Origin: Streptomyces fulvoviolaceus | GTDB taxonomy: Bacteria; Actinomycetota; Actinomycetes; Streptomycetales; Streptomycetaceae | Direction: 5' to 3' | Length of the DNA: 64,000 nt | Assembly: GCF_000718165.1 (NCBI RefSeq) | Contig: NZ_JOEY01000002.1 | Span: forward strand, 1-64,000 | Part shown: piece after piece, positions 8,441 through 17,990 of the stretch | Numbering within the stretch: position 1 is the first letter of the stretch | Layout: each line of letters opens with the position of its first letter | Translations under genes and position numbers: made by a program | The notes under the pieces: model-generated | What the model was told of the DNA's origin: nothing | The model's database searches: none | Seen by the model: the letters and a program-made list of their open reading frames with translations, nothing else

Positions 8441-8651
8441 CGGAACGTGCGAGGTGCTCCAACTCCCGTACCAGGAAGGACTTTCCGACGCCCGCGTTGC
8501 CGTGCACATGGAAGCGGAAGCGGTGGCGCGCATCCCCCGGCGGGATGTCGAAGTTCCCCAGGAACGCGGCCTGTTCGACGCGCCGGCCCACGAATCCGGC
8601 CCTTCTGCGCTGCTCGACCAGCTCCTGCAGCGACGGTCGCGCCTGTGCCAT
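8441..8651 (-). pseudogene. N-terminal fragment of a second STAND ATPase
   Basis: From ATG 8651 the frame reads AQARPSLQELVEQRRRAGFVGRRVEQAAF...FRFHVHGNAGVGKSFLVRELEHLA. It aligns without gaps to the first 70 residues of the large STAND ATPase at 3608-7003, including the P-loop. After about 8441 similarity stops and the frame runs through the terminator hairpin into unrelated sequence. Over 95% of the protein is missing. The fragment and the full gene have the same orientation and flank the TA pair, suggesting duplication and deletion. Confidence 0.8.
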
Positions 8652-8745
8652 CCGTACCGTCCGTCCCCTAGTCCCGGTCCGTGCGCTCCCCATTCTGGCT
8701 CAATGCCTATGGAACACACCGGGCCGTGCGGGGAAGATGACCTTC

Positions 8746-9252
8746 ATGCCAACTACACCCCCACGAAGCGCCCTCCACCTCACGGCCACCCTCCTCACCG
8801 CGAGCGTCGCGCTCTACATCGCGCTCGTCGCCTTCGGGAACATCACCGACTTCGGGACGAACCAGCAGTTCGTGCAGCACGTTCTCGCGATGGATACGAC
8901 GTTCAAGGACGACGATCTGATGTGGAGAGCCATCACCAGCAAGGGACTTCAGGACGCGGCGTACGTCGCGATCATCGTCTGGGAGACCCTTGCCGCGCTC
9001 GTGCTCATATACGGCACCTGGCTCTGGTTCCGGCGTGACGATCTCCGCGCGCGCCGCTTCTCCACCTACGGCCTGCTCATGCTGATGCTGCTCTTCGGTG
9101 CCGGGTTCATCGCGATCGGCGGGGAGTGGTTCTCGATGTGGCAGTCGGACACCTGGAACGGGCTCGACGCGGCGCTGCGGGTGTTCCTGCTGAGCGGGGT
9201 CGTGCTGCTGGTGGTCAACCTGCCCAACACCACTGACCGCTCGGCTACTTGA
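8746..9252 (+). CDS. DUF2165 family integral membrane protein
   Basis: 168 residues with four predicted membrane helices (LTATLLTASVALYIALVAFG; DAAYVAIIVWETLAALVLIYG; YGLLMLMLLFGAGFIAIGGE; ALRVFLLSGVVLLVVNL) and the conserved NITDFGTNQQFVQHVLAMDTTF and GGEWFSMWQS blocks of DUF2165. Function is unknown. ATG 8746 is favoured by GGGGAAG about nine bases upstream; ATG 8737, three codons earlier, is possible. Its end overlaps the convergent gene's end by eight bases. Confidence 0.88.
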   Translation: MPTTPPRSALHLTATLLTASVALYIALVAFGNITDFGTNQQFVQHVLAMDTTFKDDDLMWRAITSKGLQDAAYVAIIVWETLAALVLIYGTWLWFRRDDLRARRFSTYGLLMLMLLFGAGFIAIGGEWFSMWQSDTWNGLDAALRVFLLSGVVLLVVNLPNTTDRSAT

Positions 9253-9814
9253 CCACCACCACCGACGTCTCCACCGTCCCGAACGTCCACAGCGCCTCCC
9301 CGTCCGCCTTCCGCATCCGGATGCCGCTCGTCTGGGCGCCGGCCGCGACGGCGGGCGGCGAGGAGCCGTCCACCGCGTTGGAGAAGGCGATCGAGAGGCC
9401 GGACTTAGCGGCGAAGTACACGACGTGCTCGATCTGCACGCCGTCGGAGCCGGTGGTGGCGTCGTTGCGCACGGAGACCGTGTAGGTGCCGGGGTCCGGG
9501 CTCACGGTCCCCGGCCACACCGCGAAGGTGCTGCGGGAGGCGTCGCTCGCGTCCACGAGCCACACCCGCTTCTGGCCGAGCGAGTAGACGATACGGCGGC
9601 CGGTGCCGGAGCCGTCCGGGACCGCGGCCGCCGACTCGGACGCCCGGGGCGAGGGAGACACGCTCGCGGACGCGCTCGGCTGAGCGACCGGGGCTTCGGG
9701 ATGCGCGCCCCGGTCCGCCTTCACGGTCAGGAAGGCGACGACCACGATCGCGCCCGCCGTCAGGCCGGACACCCAGACCCACGAGGGAAGCAGCCGTCGG
9801 GCAGGCACGGGCAC
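9245..9814 (-). CDS. Membrane-anchored hypothetical protein
   Basis: 189 residues. GTG 9814 follows GAGGAG by four bases. One N-terminal helix (WVWVSGLTAGAIVVVAFLTV) is followed by a Ser/Pro/Ala-rich spacer and a predicted beta-rich extracytoplasmic domain (RRIVYSLGQKRVWLVDA, DPGTYTVSVRN, GVQIEHVVYFA, ALWTFGTVETSVVVVK). I do not recognise the domain. It lies 83 bases downstream of fbiC on the same strand. Confidence 0.75.
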   Translation of the reverse strand: MPVPARRLLPSWVWVSGLTAGAIVVVAFLTVKADRGAHPEAPVAQPSASASVSPSPRASESAAAVPDGSGTGRRIVYSLGQKRVWLVDASDASRSTFAVWPGTVSPDPGTYTVSVRNDATTGSDGVQIEHVVYFAAKSGLSIAFSNAVDGSSPPAVAAGAQTSGIRMRKADGEALWTFGTVETSVVVVK

Positions 9815-9897
9815 GCATCTCCTCAGGTACAGGGACCCCTCCAGAGGGGGTCCGATCATCGTACTGTGACGGCCCCCGTCTCTCGGTCCAGCGTCTC

Positions 9898-12510
9898 TCA
9901 GTCCAGCACCGGCAGCAGCTCCGGCAGATGCCCGTCCGAGACGGCCGCCGCGCGCTGCCGCTCCTCCGGGACCTCGCCGTACAGCGTCGTGCGCGGCTTC
10001 GACGGCCTCCCCGCCGCCTCCGCCACCGCGATCAGGTCCTTCACCGACTTGTACGAGCCGTACGACGAGCCCGCCATCCGGGAGATCGTCTCCTCCATGA
10101 GCGTGCCGCCGAGGTCGTTCGCACCCGAGCGGAGCATCTCCGCCGCGCCCTCGGTGCCGAGCTTCACCCAGCTGGTCTGGATGTTCGGGATGTGCGGGTG
10201 GAGGAGCAGACGCGCCATCGCCGTCACCGCCCTGTTGTCCCGCATCGACGGGCCGGGGCGCGCGATGCCCGCCAGGTACACCGGCGCGTTCGTGTGGATG
10301 AACGGGAGCGTGACGAACTCCGTGATGCCGCCCGTCTGTTGCTGGATACGGGCCAGGGTCCGCAGGTGGCCCAGCCAGTGGCGCGGCTGGTCGACATGGC
10401 CGTACATCATCGTGGACGTCGACGGGATGCCGACCTCGTGCGCCGTCGTGATCACCTCGATCCACGTCGCCGTCGGCAGCTTGCCCTTGGTGAGGACCCA
10501 GCGGACCTCGTCGTCCAGGATCTCGGCCGCCGTGCCGGGGATGGAGTCCAGCCCGGCCTCCTTCGCGGCCGTCAGCCACTCGCGGATCGAAAGACCCGTC
10601 CTGGTCGCGCCGTTCACGACCTCCATCGGCGAGAAGGCGTGCACATGCATCCCGGGGACCCGCTCCTTCACCGCCTTCGCGATGTCGAAGTACGCCGTCC
10701 CCGGCAGGTCGGGATGGATCCCGCCCTGCATGCAGACCTCCACCGCGCCCACGTCCCAGGCCTGTTGGGCACGGTCGGCGACCTGATCCAGGGAGAGCGT
10801 GTAGGCGTCGGCGTCCGTCCTCCTCTGCGCGAAGGCGCAGAAGCGGCAGCCGGTGTAGCAGACGTTGGTGAAGTTGATGTTCCGGGTGACGATGTAGGTG
10901 ACGTCGTCGCCGACGACCGACTTGCGGACGTCGTCCGCGATGCGCGTCAGCGCGTCCAGCGCGGGGCCGTCTGCGTGCAGCAGGGCGAGGGCTTCGCCGT
11001 CGGTGAGCTTCGTCGGGTCGTCGGCCGCCGTCGCCAGCGCCTGGCGTACGTCCGTGTCGATGCGCTCCGGTGCCATGCCGGGGGCGGCCGCCTCGCGCAG
11101 GGCGCCCCAGTCGCCGTACACCTCGTCGAAGTCGTCGCGGCGGTCGGACGTACGGCCGTCGGTGTCGATGGTGCGGTGCAGGTCGGTGCGGCCGGACGCC
11201 TCGAAGACCTCCTCCGGCTCCTGCCACGGGTGACCTTCCACCACGGCGTCCGGCCGCGCGAGACCCGTCTCCGGGTCCGCGAGCGCCCGTACGTGCGGAC
11301 GCAGCCGCGGGTCCAGCCAGGGCTCGCCGCGCTGGACGAACTCGGGGTACACGCAGAGGCGTTCGCGCAGTTCGAAGCCGACGGCTGCCGAGCGCTCGGC
11401 CAGTTCCTCGATCTGCGGCCAGGGGCGTTCCGGGTTGACGTGGTCGATCGTCAGCGGCGAGACCCCGCCCCAGTCGTCGATGCCGGCGCCGATGAGCCGC
11501 TCGTACTCGGAGTCGACGAGGTTGGGAGGGGCCTGGAGACAGGCCGACGGGCCCATGATGTGCCGGGCCACCGCCACGGTCGCCACCAGCTCGTCGAGTT
11601 CCGCGTCCGGCATGCCGCGCATCGCCGTGTCCGGCTTGGCGCGGAAGTTCTGGATGATCAGTTCCTGGATGCCGTGGTAGGACCGGGAGACCTTCCGGAG
11701 GGCGAACAGCGACTCCGCGCGCTCCTCGTACGTCTCGCCGATCCCGATGAGAATCCCTGACGTGAAGGGGACCGACGAACGACCGGCGTCCTCCAGAACC
11801 CGCAGGCGTACGGCGGGTTCCTTGTCCGGGGAGCCGTAGTGCGGGCCGCCGGGCTCGGACCAGAGGCGGGTCGCGGTCGTCTCCAGCATCATGCCCATGG
11901 ACGGGGCCACCGGCTTGAGCCGCTGGAAGTCCGTCCACGTCATCACGCCCGGGTTGAGGTGGGGCAGCAGCCCCGTCTCCTCCAGGATGCGGATGGAGAT
12001 GGCCCGGACGTACGCGATCGTGTCGTCGTAGCCGTGCGCGTCGAGCCATTCCCGCGCCCCCGGCCACCTGTCCTCCGGCTTGTCGCCGAGGGTGATCAGG
12101 GCTTCCTTGCAGCCGAGGGCGGCGCCCTTGCGGGCCACGTCGAGCACCTCGTCCGGGGACATGAACATGCCGTGGCCGGCCCGGCGGAGCTTGCCGGGCA
12201 CGGTGACGAACGTGCAGTAGTGGCACTTGTCCCGGCACAGCCGGGTGAGGGGGATGAAGACGCTCTTCGAGTACGTGATGACGCCGGGGCGTCCCGCCGC
12301 CTCCAGGCCCGCGTCCCGCACCCGGGCGGCGGACGCGGTGAGGTCCTCGAGGGCCTCACCGCGTGCCTGCAGCAGCACCGCGGCCTCGGAGACATCGAGG
12401 GCGACGCCGTCCCGGGCGCGTTTGAGGGCGCGACGCATGGAGTTCTCGGTTGGACCGGTGCCGCCGGGGCGGTCGGTGGGGCCGGTTCCGGAGGTCGCGG
12501 AAGTCGTCAT
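9898..12510 (-). CDS. fbiC: FO synthase, CofG-CofH fusion
   Basis: An 870-aa bifunctional radical-SAM enzyme making 7,8-didemethyl-8-hydroxy-5-deazariboflavin, the chromophore of cofactor F420, from a flavin precursor and tyrosine. Two SAM/[4Fe-4S] motifs are visible: CRDKCHYC in the N-terminal (CofG-like) half and CYTGCRFC in the C-terminal (CofH-like) half. Both halves have full length, as in actinobacterial FbiC; archaea use separate proteins. Several F420-type enzymes lie in this window, one directly upstream on the same strand (gap 69 bases). Confidence 0.97.
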   Translation of the reverse strand: MTTSATSGTGPTDRPGGTGPTENSMRRALKRARDGVALDVSEAAVLLQARGEALEDLTASAARVRDAGLEAAGRPGVITYSKSVFIPLTRLCRDKCHYCTFVTVPGKLRRAGHGMFMSPDEVLDVARKGAALGCKEALITLGDKPEDRWPGAREWLDAHGYDDTIAYVRAISIRILEETGLLPHLNPGVMTWTDFQRLKPVAPSMGMMLETTATRLWSEPGGPHYGSPDKEPAVRLRVLEDAGRSSVPFTSGILIGIGETYEERAESLFALRKVSRSYHGIQELIIQNFRAKPDTAMRGMPDAELDELVATVAVARHIMGPSACLQAPPNLVDSEYERLIGAGIDDWGGVSPLTIDHVNPERPWPQIEELAERSAAVGFELRERLCVYPEFVQRGEPWLDPRLRPHVRALADPETGLARPDAVVEGHPWQEPEEVFEASGRTDLHRTIDTDGRTSDRRDDFDEVYGDWGALREAAAPGMAPERIDTDVRQALATAADDPTKLTDGEALALLHADGPALDALTRIADDVRKSVVGDDVTYIVTRNINFTNVCYTGCRFCAFAQRRTDADAYTLSLDQVADRAQQAWDVGAVEVCMQGGIHPDLPGTAYFDIAKAVKERVPGMHVHAFSPMEVVNGATRTGLSIREWLTAAKEAGLDSIPGTAAEILDDEVRWVLTKGKLPTATWIEVITTAHEVGIPSTSTMMYGHVDQPRHWLGHLRTLARIQQQTGGITEFVTLPFIHTNAPVYLAGIARPGPSMRDNRAVTAMARLLLHPHIPNIQTSWVKLGTEGAAEMLRSGANDLGGTLMEETISRMAGSSYGSYKSVKDLIAVAEAAGRPSKPRTTLYGEVPEERQRAAAVSDGHLPELLPVLD

Positions 12511-12579
12511 CCCTCGAGCATACGAGCGAGGTGATCAGGGCAGACAGGCACCGCCCGATTCGTCCCCGACGGCCGGTCG

Positions 12580-13446
12580 TTACACGGTGTCACGAGCCCA
12601 GGAGACATAAGGGGCATAGTCGTCCAGCAGCTTGAACACCTCCGCCTCCCCCACCGGCGGCAGCTGCACGACGACCTCCTCGATGCCCAGTTCCGCGTAG
12701 TGCGCGAGCTTGCCGGGGGTGGGGAAGACGGCGTACGGGACGACCTGGAGGGCGGCCGGGTCGCGGCCCGCGTCGGCCCAGGCGGCGCGCAGCACCGGCA
12801 GCGACTCGGACAGGCCGCGCCCGCCGATCGGCAGCCACCCGTCGGCGTACTCGCAGATGTTCGCGAACAGCTTCGGCCCGGCCGTCCCGCCGACGAGCGT
12901 GCGCGGGCCGACCACGGGGCCGCGCGGCTTCTGCGCGGGTTTGGGGTACGCGTGGCTCGCCTTGACGCTCCCGAACTCCCCCGCGTACGCGGTCGGTCCC
13001 TCCGACCACAGCGCCCGCATGAGGGCCATCCGGTCCCGGACCAGCTCGCGCCGGGTGCGCCACTCGACGCCGTGGTCCTCGGCCTCCTCGACGTTCCACC
13101 CGAATCCCAGCCCGAGGGTGAAGCGCCCGCCGCTCAGGTGGTCCAGCGTCGCGACCTGCTTGGCGAGGTCGATCGGGTCGTGCTGGGCGACGAGTGTGAT
13201 GCCGGTGCCGAGGCCGAGCCGCTCGGTGACGGCGGCGGCCTGGCCGAGCGCCACGAAGGGGTCGAGCGTACGGCCGTACTCGGGCGGCAGCTCGCCACCG
13301 GCGGGGTAGGGCGTGGCCCGCTCCACCGGGATGTGCGTGTGCTCGGGCAGATAGAGACCGGCGAACCCCCGCTGCTCCAGCTCACGGGCGAGCCGGGTCG
13401 GGGTGATCGTCTCGTCGGTGAGGAAGATCGTCACGGAGATACGCAT
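12580..13446 (-). CDS. LLM-class F420-dependent oxidoreductase
   Basis: 288 aa, a luciferase-like TIM barrel: MRISVTIFLTDETI, EHTHIPVERATPYP, DPFVALGQAAAVTERLGLGTGI, LDHLSGGRFTLGLGFGWN, ending YAPYVSWARDTV. The EHTHIPV segment and TLDHLSGGR are typical of the F420-dependent TIGR03619-like group. The substrate is unknown. It is co-directional with fbiC, which supports use of F420 rather than FMN. A TetR-type palindrome lies 35-52 bases upstream of its start. Confidence 0.88.
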   Translation of the reverse strand: MRISVTIFLTDETITPTRLARELEQRGFAGLYLPEHTHIPVERATPYPAGGELPPEYGRTLDPFVALGQAAAVTERLGLGTGITLVAQHDPIDLAKQVATLDHLSGGRFTLGLGFGWNVEEAEDHGVEWRTRRELVRDRMALMRALWSEGPTAYAGEFGSVKASHAYPKPAQKPRGPVVGPRTLVGGTAGPKLFANICEYADGWLPIGGRGLSESLPVLRAAWADAGRDPAALQVVPYAVFPTPGKLAHYAELGIEEVVVQLPPVGEAEVFKLLDDYAPYVSWARDTV

Positions 13447-13474
13447 GGTTCATCTGTACCGGGCGGAGGCCGAC

Positions 13475-14989
13475 ATGTCCATACCGACTGGTCGGCATCT
13501 CAGGTCGACGCCCTTCCCGGGAGCCGCCGTCGCGCTTACGTTGGGAAGCGTGAGCTTCGCTTCAGCGGCCGGGGTGGCCGACGGCGACCAGGAGACGAGG
13601 ACGATCCGGGGAACGCTGCCCACCGGCTCCCCCGACTTCGTGTACGTCCCCGTCGAAGTCCCGTCCGGCGTACGGGAGATCAAGGTCGCGTACACCTACG
13701 ACCGCCCGACCGTCCCCTCCGGCACGGCGGGCAACGCGCTCGACATCGGCATCTTCGACGAGCGGGGGACGGAGCTGGGCGGCCGCGGCTTCCGGGGCTG
13801 GTCGGGCGGGGCGCGCACGGAGTTCTTCCTCCGGGGCGACGACGCGACGCCGGGGTACATCGCCGGGCGGGTGCGGGCGGGCACGTGGCATGTGGCGCTG
13901 GGTCCCTACACGGTGGCGCCGCAAGGGCTGACGTACGAGATCACGATCACGCTGACGTACGGCGCGCAGGGTGCGGTGGTGGAGCCGGTGCACCCGCCTT
14001 CGCGTGCTGCCGGCCGGGGCCGGGCCTGGTACCGGGGCGACTGCCACCTGCACTCCTGGTACTCCGACGGCCGCCGCACCCCCGCGGAGATCGGGGCGCT
14101 GGCGCGGGCGGCGGGCCTGGACTTCATCAACACCTCGGAGCACAACACGCATGCGGCGCACGGGCATTGGGCCGACGTCGCCGGTGACGACCTGCTGGTG
14201 ATGCTCGGCGAGGAGGTCACGACGAGGAACGGCCACGTGGTGGCCCTGGGCACGGAGCCCGGCACGTTCGTCGACTGGCGCTACCGGGCCCGCGACAACC
14301 GCTTCAGCCGTTTCGCCCGCCAGATCCGCAGGTCGGGAGGCCTGGTCGTCCCCGCCCACCCGCACGCCACCTGCATCGGATGCAACTGGAAGTTCGGCTT
14401 CGCCGAGGCGGACGCGGTGGAGGTCTGGAACGGCCCCTACACGCCGGACGACGAGGTGGCGCTGGCGGACTGGGACGGGATGCTGGTGGCGTCGGTGCGG
14501 GACCGTGGCGGGCGGGGCTGGCTCCCGGCGATGGGGAACAGCGACGCACACCGGGCTCCGGACGTGGTGGGCCTGCCGCAGACGGTGGTGCTGGCGGATG
14601 ACCTGACCCGGGAGGCGATTCAGGCGGGGATCCGGGCGGGGCGGTCGTATGTGGCCGAGTCCGGGAGTGTGTCGCTGGCGTTCGGGGCGTCGGGCGGGCG
14701 GGGTGAACACGCGGGAATCGGGGAGCGGTTGGAGGTGGACCGGTCCGTGCCGGTGACGGTGCGGCTGGAGGTGGCGGGGGCGCCTCGGTGCGTGGTGCGG
14801 TTCGTGACGGACCAGGGGGTGCTGTTCACGAGCGGGGTGCTGCCGGTGGCGGGGTCGGGCGTCGTCGAGTGGCAGACGACCGCGTCCTACGCGGCGTACG
14901 TACGGGCGGAGTTGCGGCACGAGACGGCGATGGGGCCGTTGCCGGGGGCGTTGGCGGCGTTCACGAATCCAGTGTTTCTGGGGGCGTAG
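13475..14989 (+). CDS. Secreted CehA/McbA-family metallohydrolase (PHP domain)
   Basis: 504 aa. ATG 13475 follows GGAGG by about five bases and starts a signal peptide (RSTPFPGAAVALTLGSVSFASA). Residues about 40-170 form a beta-sandwich. The PHP metal-binding domain begins at YRGDCHLHSWYSDGRRTPAEI, with FINTSEHNTH, VVPAHPHA and AMGNSDAH carrying the expected His/Asp ligands. A C-terminal beta-rich domain follows. Relatives include the carbaryl hydrolases CehA and McbA, but most have unknown substrates. It is divergent from the F420 oxidoreductase with only 28 bases between the starts. Confidence 0.88.
   Translation: MSIPTGRHLRSTPFPGAAVALTLGSVSFASAAGVADGDQETRTIRGTLPTGSPDFVYVPVEVPSGVREIKVAYTYDRPTVPSGTAGNALDIGIFDERGTELGGRGFRGWSGGARTEFFLRGDDATPGYIAGRVRAGTWHVALGPYTVAPQGLTYEITITLTYGAQGAVVEPVHPPSRAAGRGRAWYRGDCHLHSWYSDGRRTPAEIGALARAAGLDFINTSEHNTHAAHGHWADVAGDDLLVMLGEEVTTRNGHVVALGTEPGTFVDWRYRARDNRFSRFARQIRRSGGLVVPAHPHATCIGCNWKFGFAEADAVEVWNGPYTPDDEVALADWDGMLVASVRDRGGRGWLPAMGNSDAHRAPDVVGLPQTVVLADDLTREAIQAGIRAGRSYVAESGSVSLAFGASGGRGEHAGIGERLEVDRSVPVTVRLEVAGAPRCVVRFVTDQGVLFTSGVLPVAGSGVVEWQTTASYAAYVRAELRHETAMGPLPGALAAFTNPVFLGA
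13481..13498. promoter_or_regulatory. TetR-type operator-like palindrome
   Basis: ATACCGACTGGTCGGCAT is a near-perfect 18-bp palindrome (CCGAC-TG-GTCGG core). It lies 35-52 bases before the start of the minus-strand oxidoreductase and just inside the start of the divergent hydrolase, where it could repress both. The regulator is not in the window. Confidence 0.5.
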
Positions 14990-15075
14990 GTCCAGTCAGT
15001 CGATGCCGTCGGAAGGGGGACGTGTTGAGGGGGCCCGGCGCTCGTCGCCGTGCCCGCGCCCCGGACCGCCTCGGC

Positions 15076-16038
15076 TCAGCCCAGTGTGTCCATCAGGGCG
15101 GTGACATAGGCATCCAGCCGCTCCTCCACGGCTCGCGTGGTCAGCTCTGTCCTCCCTGCCTCCCGCCATGGCCGCGCGACCAACCGCACTTCTTCTGAGA
15201 ACGCCAGCCCGTCCCGCACCTGCCAGTACAGCCGCTCGCTCGCGGCCGCGGCCAGCACCCCGCCGGCCTCCTCATACGCCTCAGCGAACCGCAGACCCCA
15301 CGCCGGGCCGTGCAGCAGCGCGAGATTGGTGGAGCAGTGCGCCACATCGAGATCCGCCGGGCCCCAGGAGGTCGCTGCCCAGTCGACGACGCCGGTGATC
15401 CGGGCACCTGCCGACCGTGGGTGCGGCACGTCGAACAGCACGTTGCCGGGGTGGAAGTCCCGGTGCAGGAACCGCCCTTCATAGGGCGGCGCGGGCTTGC
15501 GGATCATGTCGATCGCCGCGGCCCATGCCGCCGCGTCGGCGCCCTTCGGAGTCACGACGGTGTCGGCGGTCGTCAACGTCACATACTTCCGGGGCCCCTC
15601 GGCGGGTCGCAACGCGTGGATCGCCACGAGTTGACGGGCCAGCAGAGGGATGCGCGCCGCCACTCCCTCATCGTCGAGGACCGTCCGGCCCGCCAGATGT
15701 GTCATGAGGAGCGATGGATACTCGCAATGCGCGGCGGTCGGATCGACCGCGACCAGTCCAGGAGCCGTCACGCCGGTCCCCACGAGCAGGGTCAGGGCGT
15801 TTGTCTCCCGGTCCAGCAGGTCCTCGGCGTGCTCCACGAAGAACGGGTCGACGAAGGTCCGCAGCACCAGGTCGCGGATGCCTCCGTCCCGCGTGCCGAT
15901 CGTCAGCCGTCGCATTTCGGCAGTGACGCCGCCGTGCAGCGCCTCGGTTCTGACGATCCGTTCGCCCGCCTCCAGATGCCGGCTCACCCAAGCCAGTGTC
16001 AACGGTCGGACAGCCCCCGCCTCATCGTGATTGGTCAC
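15076..16038 (-). CDS. Aminoglycoside-phosphotransferase-like kinase
   Basis: 320 aa with the APH fold: catalytic FLHRDFHPGNVLFD (HxDxxxxN) and the Mg-binding GVVDWAATSWG. The N-lobe is LTIGTRDGGIRDLVLRTFV. The start is a GTG near GGGG. Members phosphorylate aminoglycosides, macrolides, sugars or amino alcohols; nothing here specifies the substrate, so a resistance role is not claimed. It is unlinked to its neighbours and ends opposite the metallohydrolase. Confidence 0.85.
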   Translation of the reverse strand: MTNHDEAGAVRPLTLAWVSRHLEAGERIVRTEALHGGVTAEMRRLTIGTRDGGIRDLVLRTFVDPFFVEHAEDLLDRETNALTLLVGTGVTAPGLVAVDPTAAHCEYPSLLMTHLAGRTVLDDEGVAARIPLLARQLVAIHALRPAEGPRKYVTLTTADTVVTPKGADAAAWAAAIDMIRKPAPPYEGRFLHRDFHPGNVLFDVPHPRSAGARITGVVDWAATSWGPADLDVAHCSTNLALLHGPAWGLRFAEAYEEAGGVLAAAASERLYWQVRDGLAFSEEVRLVARPWREAGRTELTTRAVEERLDAYVTALMDTLG

Positions 16039-16119
16039 CGTGCCACCCCATCATCCGGACGACAGCCCGCGCAAAGGCTTTCGTCGGTGCACGTGGATCG
16101 TGCGGAAGGTGCAGGGTTT

Positions 16120-16350
16120 GACATCCTCCGCCCCGTGAACGGGGCGGAATCCCATCCGTGTCGCAGTGCGGCCGGGTGGGTGGTTGACGCTTCTAAGACT
16201 GGGTAACCCCGAGGTCTCCGCGTCCTGACACCGCATGTCCTGCGGCGTGTTCGATGTTGCGGGCGGCGTTGGTGTCCGCGTTCTCCTCGTGTCCGCAGCC
16301 GTCTGCCTTGCAGACGAAGCGGGACTGGCTCTCACGGCTGCCTGAGGTGA
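16120..16350 (-). ncRNA. Probable TnpB guide RNA (omega/reRNA) region
   Basis: In IS605 elements the guide RNA is made from the 3' end of tnpB and the right end, and its guide is the flanking chromosomal DNA. Here that means the minus strand from within tnpB through the 16128-16147 hairpin and past about 16120, ending GGATGTCAA before the flank. The position is inferred by analogy; no RNA evidence is available. Confidence 0.45.
16128..16147. repeat. IS605 right-end hairpin
   Basis: Nine perfect base pairs around a GA loop, 45 bases beyond the tnpB stop. It is the predicted TnpA-recognised right end and part of the guide-RNA scaffold. Confidence 0.7.
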
Positions 16351-17416
16351 TGAACCCGCAGGCAGAGCAGCGCCGGGAGGTGTTCGGGGCGGGAACCTTG
16401 ACCAGGATGCCGCCCCGGTCGGCCAGCTTGTATTCGAGGAAGGTGACGGTTCGTCCCCATGCCTCGCCGCTGATCGACCGGTTCAGTCCGGCTTTCTGCC
16501 GGACGTTTGTACCGGGGGCTTCCACGGTCCCCTTGGCGGACTTGACCATGTTGCGGATGGCTAGGTCTTCCACCCCGATCACACCGAAGGTGTCGGCAAG
16601 CTCGGTGGTGGTCTTGTGCTGCCAGTCGACCGCTCGGCGCGTGGCTCTTGCGCGGAGCTGGGCGATCTGTTCGTACGTGCGGCGCAGGCGGTTGCTGGTG
16701 CGTTCGCCGGGCTTGCGGTGGGCGCGCTGGCGTTCCCGCTGCTGTTCCAGCCGCTTGAGCCGCTTGGCCTCACCAGGGGTGAGCCACGACTCGTGTTCGC
16801 GGAAGGATCCGTCCGAGAGGGCGAGAGGCTTGGCTATGCCCCGGTCGATGCCGACGATCGGTCCCTCGTGGGGCTTCGGCTCGTCCGTCTCGGCCTGGAC
16901 GCGGAAGACGATGTGCCAGCCGCCTGCTTCCTTCACCAGCCGCGCCCCGGTGACCCGGTTGTTCTCGCCGGCGCGCTTGCCGTACGGGAGATCCTTGGTC
17001 CAGCGGAAGCGGACCAGGCCGACCATGGGCACCCAGCACTGGCCCCAGTGGCGGGACAGACGCGTGATCCGCAGGTCACGGCCCTGGGGGATATCCACGG
17101 CCCGGCGGGCGGTGCGCTTCTTGAAGGTCGGCGCTTCGGCGCGGCCTTCCCAGCAGTTCACCCAGGCCCGGTGATACGTCTTGAGTACCTGCTGAGCAGC
17201 CTGCGCGGGCACGGCCCCCAGCCAGGGGATGTCTTTGCGGGCCTGCCGGACCGCCTCGTCCATGCGGGCGAGGGACCGCTGGCACTTCGGTGTCATCTCC
17301 CACAGCTCGTGCAGGAGATTCCACATCGCACGGGCTCCGTGGCCCTGATCATCGACCTGGGCGAGCTGGTCGGGGGTGAGGTAAAGCCGGGCCTTGTGAC
17401 CACGCTGACGCTTCAA
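16193..17416 (-). CDS. tnpB: TnpB RNA-guided nuclease of IS605
   Basis: 407 aa. The N-terminus KRQRGHKARLYLTPDQLAQV is the usual OrfB helix-turn-helix start. RuvC-like motifs are GIDRGIAKPLAL (first Asp, near residue 190), GVEDLAI (Glu) and NADTNAARNI (last Asp). A four-Cys zinc finger (CSACGF...CKADGCG) sits before the last motif. All catalytic acids are present, so the nuclease is probably active. The start codon is TTG at 17416 behind GGAGGGAAG. TnpB proteins cut DNA matching a guide from the element's right end and help retain the element after excision. Its 5' end faces tnpA across 55 bases. Confidence 0.93.
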   Translation of the reverse strand: MKRQRGHKARLYLTPDQLAQVDDQGHGARAMWNLLHELWEMTPKCQRSLARMDEAVRQARKDIPWLGAVPAQAAQQVLKTYHRAWVNCWEGRAEAPTFKKRTARRAVDIPQGRDLRITRLSRHWGQCWVPMVGLVRFRWTKDLPYGKRAGENNRVTGARLVKEAGGWHIVFRVQAETDEPKPHEGPIVGIDRGIAKPLALSDGSFREHESWLTPGEAKRLKRLEQQRERQRAHRKPGERTSNRLRRTYEQIAQLRARATRRAVDWQHKTTTELADTFGVIGVEDLAIRNMVKSAKGTVEAPGTNVRQKAGLNRSISGEAWGRTVTFLEYKLADRGGILVKVPAPNTSRRCSACGFITSGSRESQSRFVCKADGCGHEENADTNAARNIEHAAGHAVSGRGDLGVTQS

Positions 17417-17471
17417 CTTCCCTCCCCGCTCCGCTCGTTGGCCGGTTCACCGACCATACTAGCATTGGTGC

Positions 17472-17900
17472 ATGTCACCGCGATGGGAAGCAGCACCCGA
17501 TATCAGACGCTCAGCACACGTCGTCTACCACCTGCACGTTCACTTGGTGTTCGTCACCAAATACCGGCGCGGCGTCTTCACGCCCGAGATGCTGGAACGC
17601 TGCGAAGAGATCATGCGAGACGTGTGCACGGACTTCGAGGCAGAACTGAAGGAGTTCAACGGCGAGCGCGACCACGTACACCTTCTGGTGCACTACCCGC
17701 CGAAGGTCGCCCTCTCCAAGCTGGTCAACAGCCTCAAAGGAGTCAGCTCCCGCAGGCTCCGCTTCGAGTACACCGGCGAGGTGAACCGGGCGATCATGCA
17801 CGGCCGGTTCTGGTCTCGCTCGTATTTCGCCGGGAGCTGCGGCGGGGCACCGCTGACCGTCGTACGCCAGTACATCGAGAACCAGCGGCGCCCCGTCTGA
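17472..17900 (+). CDS. tnpA: TnpA Y1 HUH transposase of IS200/IS605
   Basis: 142 aa, matching the compact Y1 transposases: HLHVHLVFVTKYRRGVF at the start, the metal-binding HUH motif HVHLLV, and the nucleophile Tyr in VVRQYIENQ near the C-terminus. It cuts and joins single strands at the hairpin ends. It is divergent from tnpB; the gap between them (17417-17471) holds TACTAG/TAGTAT-like -10 boxes for both directions. Confidence 0.95.
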   Translation: MSPRWEAAPDIRRSAHVVYHLHVHLVFVTKYRRGVFTPEMLERCEEIMRDVCTDFEAELKEFNGERDHVHLLVHYPPKVALSKLVNSLKGVSSRRLRFEYTGEVNRAIMHGRFWSRSYFAGSCGGAPLTVVRQYIENQRRPV

Positions 17901-17970
17901 CCTGGCCGAGATCAACACTGCGCACCCGTGCCCCCAGTGCGGGTCAGAGCAGTCTTGAGATGGCCTACAC

Positions 17971-17990
17971 CCCCCGCCTGTAGGCGGGGG
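17971..17990. repeat. IS605 left-end hairpin
   Basis: Nine base pairs, CCCCCGCCT around GT, flanked by an outer TGGCC/GGCCA stem (17961-17999). It lies 70 bases beyond the tnpA stop. Confidence 0.65.

Noticed and set aside
10500..12238. Second long minus-strand frame inside fbiC continuing into the membrane protein gene at 9245
   Set aside because: It is an out-of-frame reading of fbiC that happens to be open; only its last 190 codons (from GTG 9814) are a real gene.
15076..16038. Aminoglycoside resistance determinant
   Set aside because: APH-fold kinases act on many substrates; nothing in sequence or context points to an aminoglycoside.
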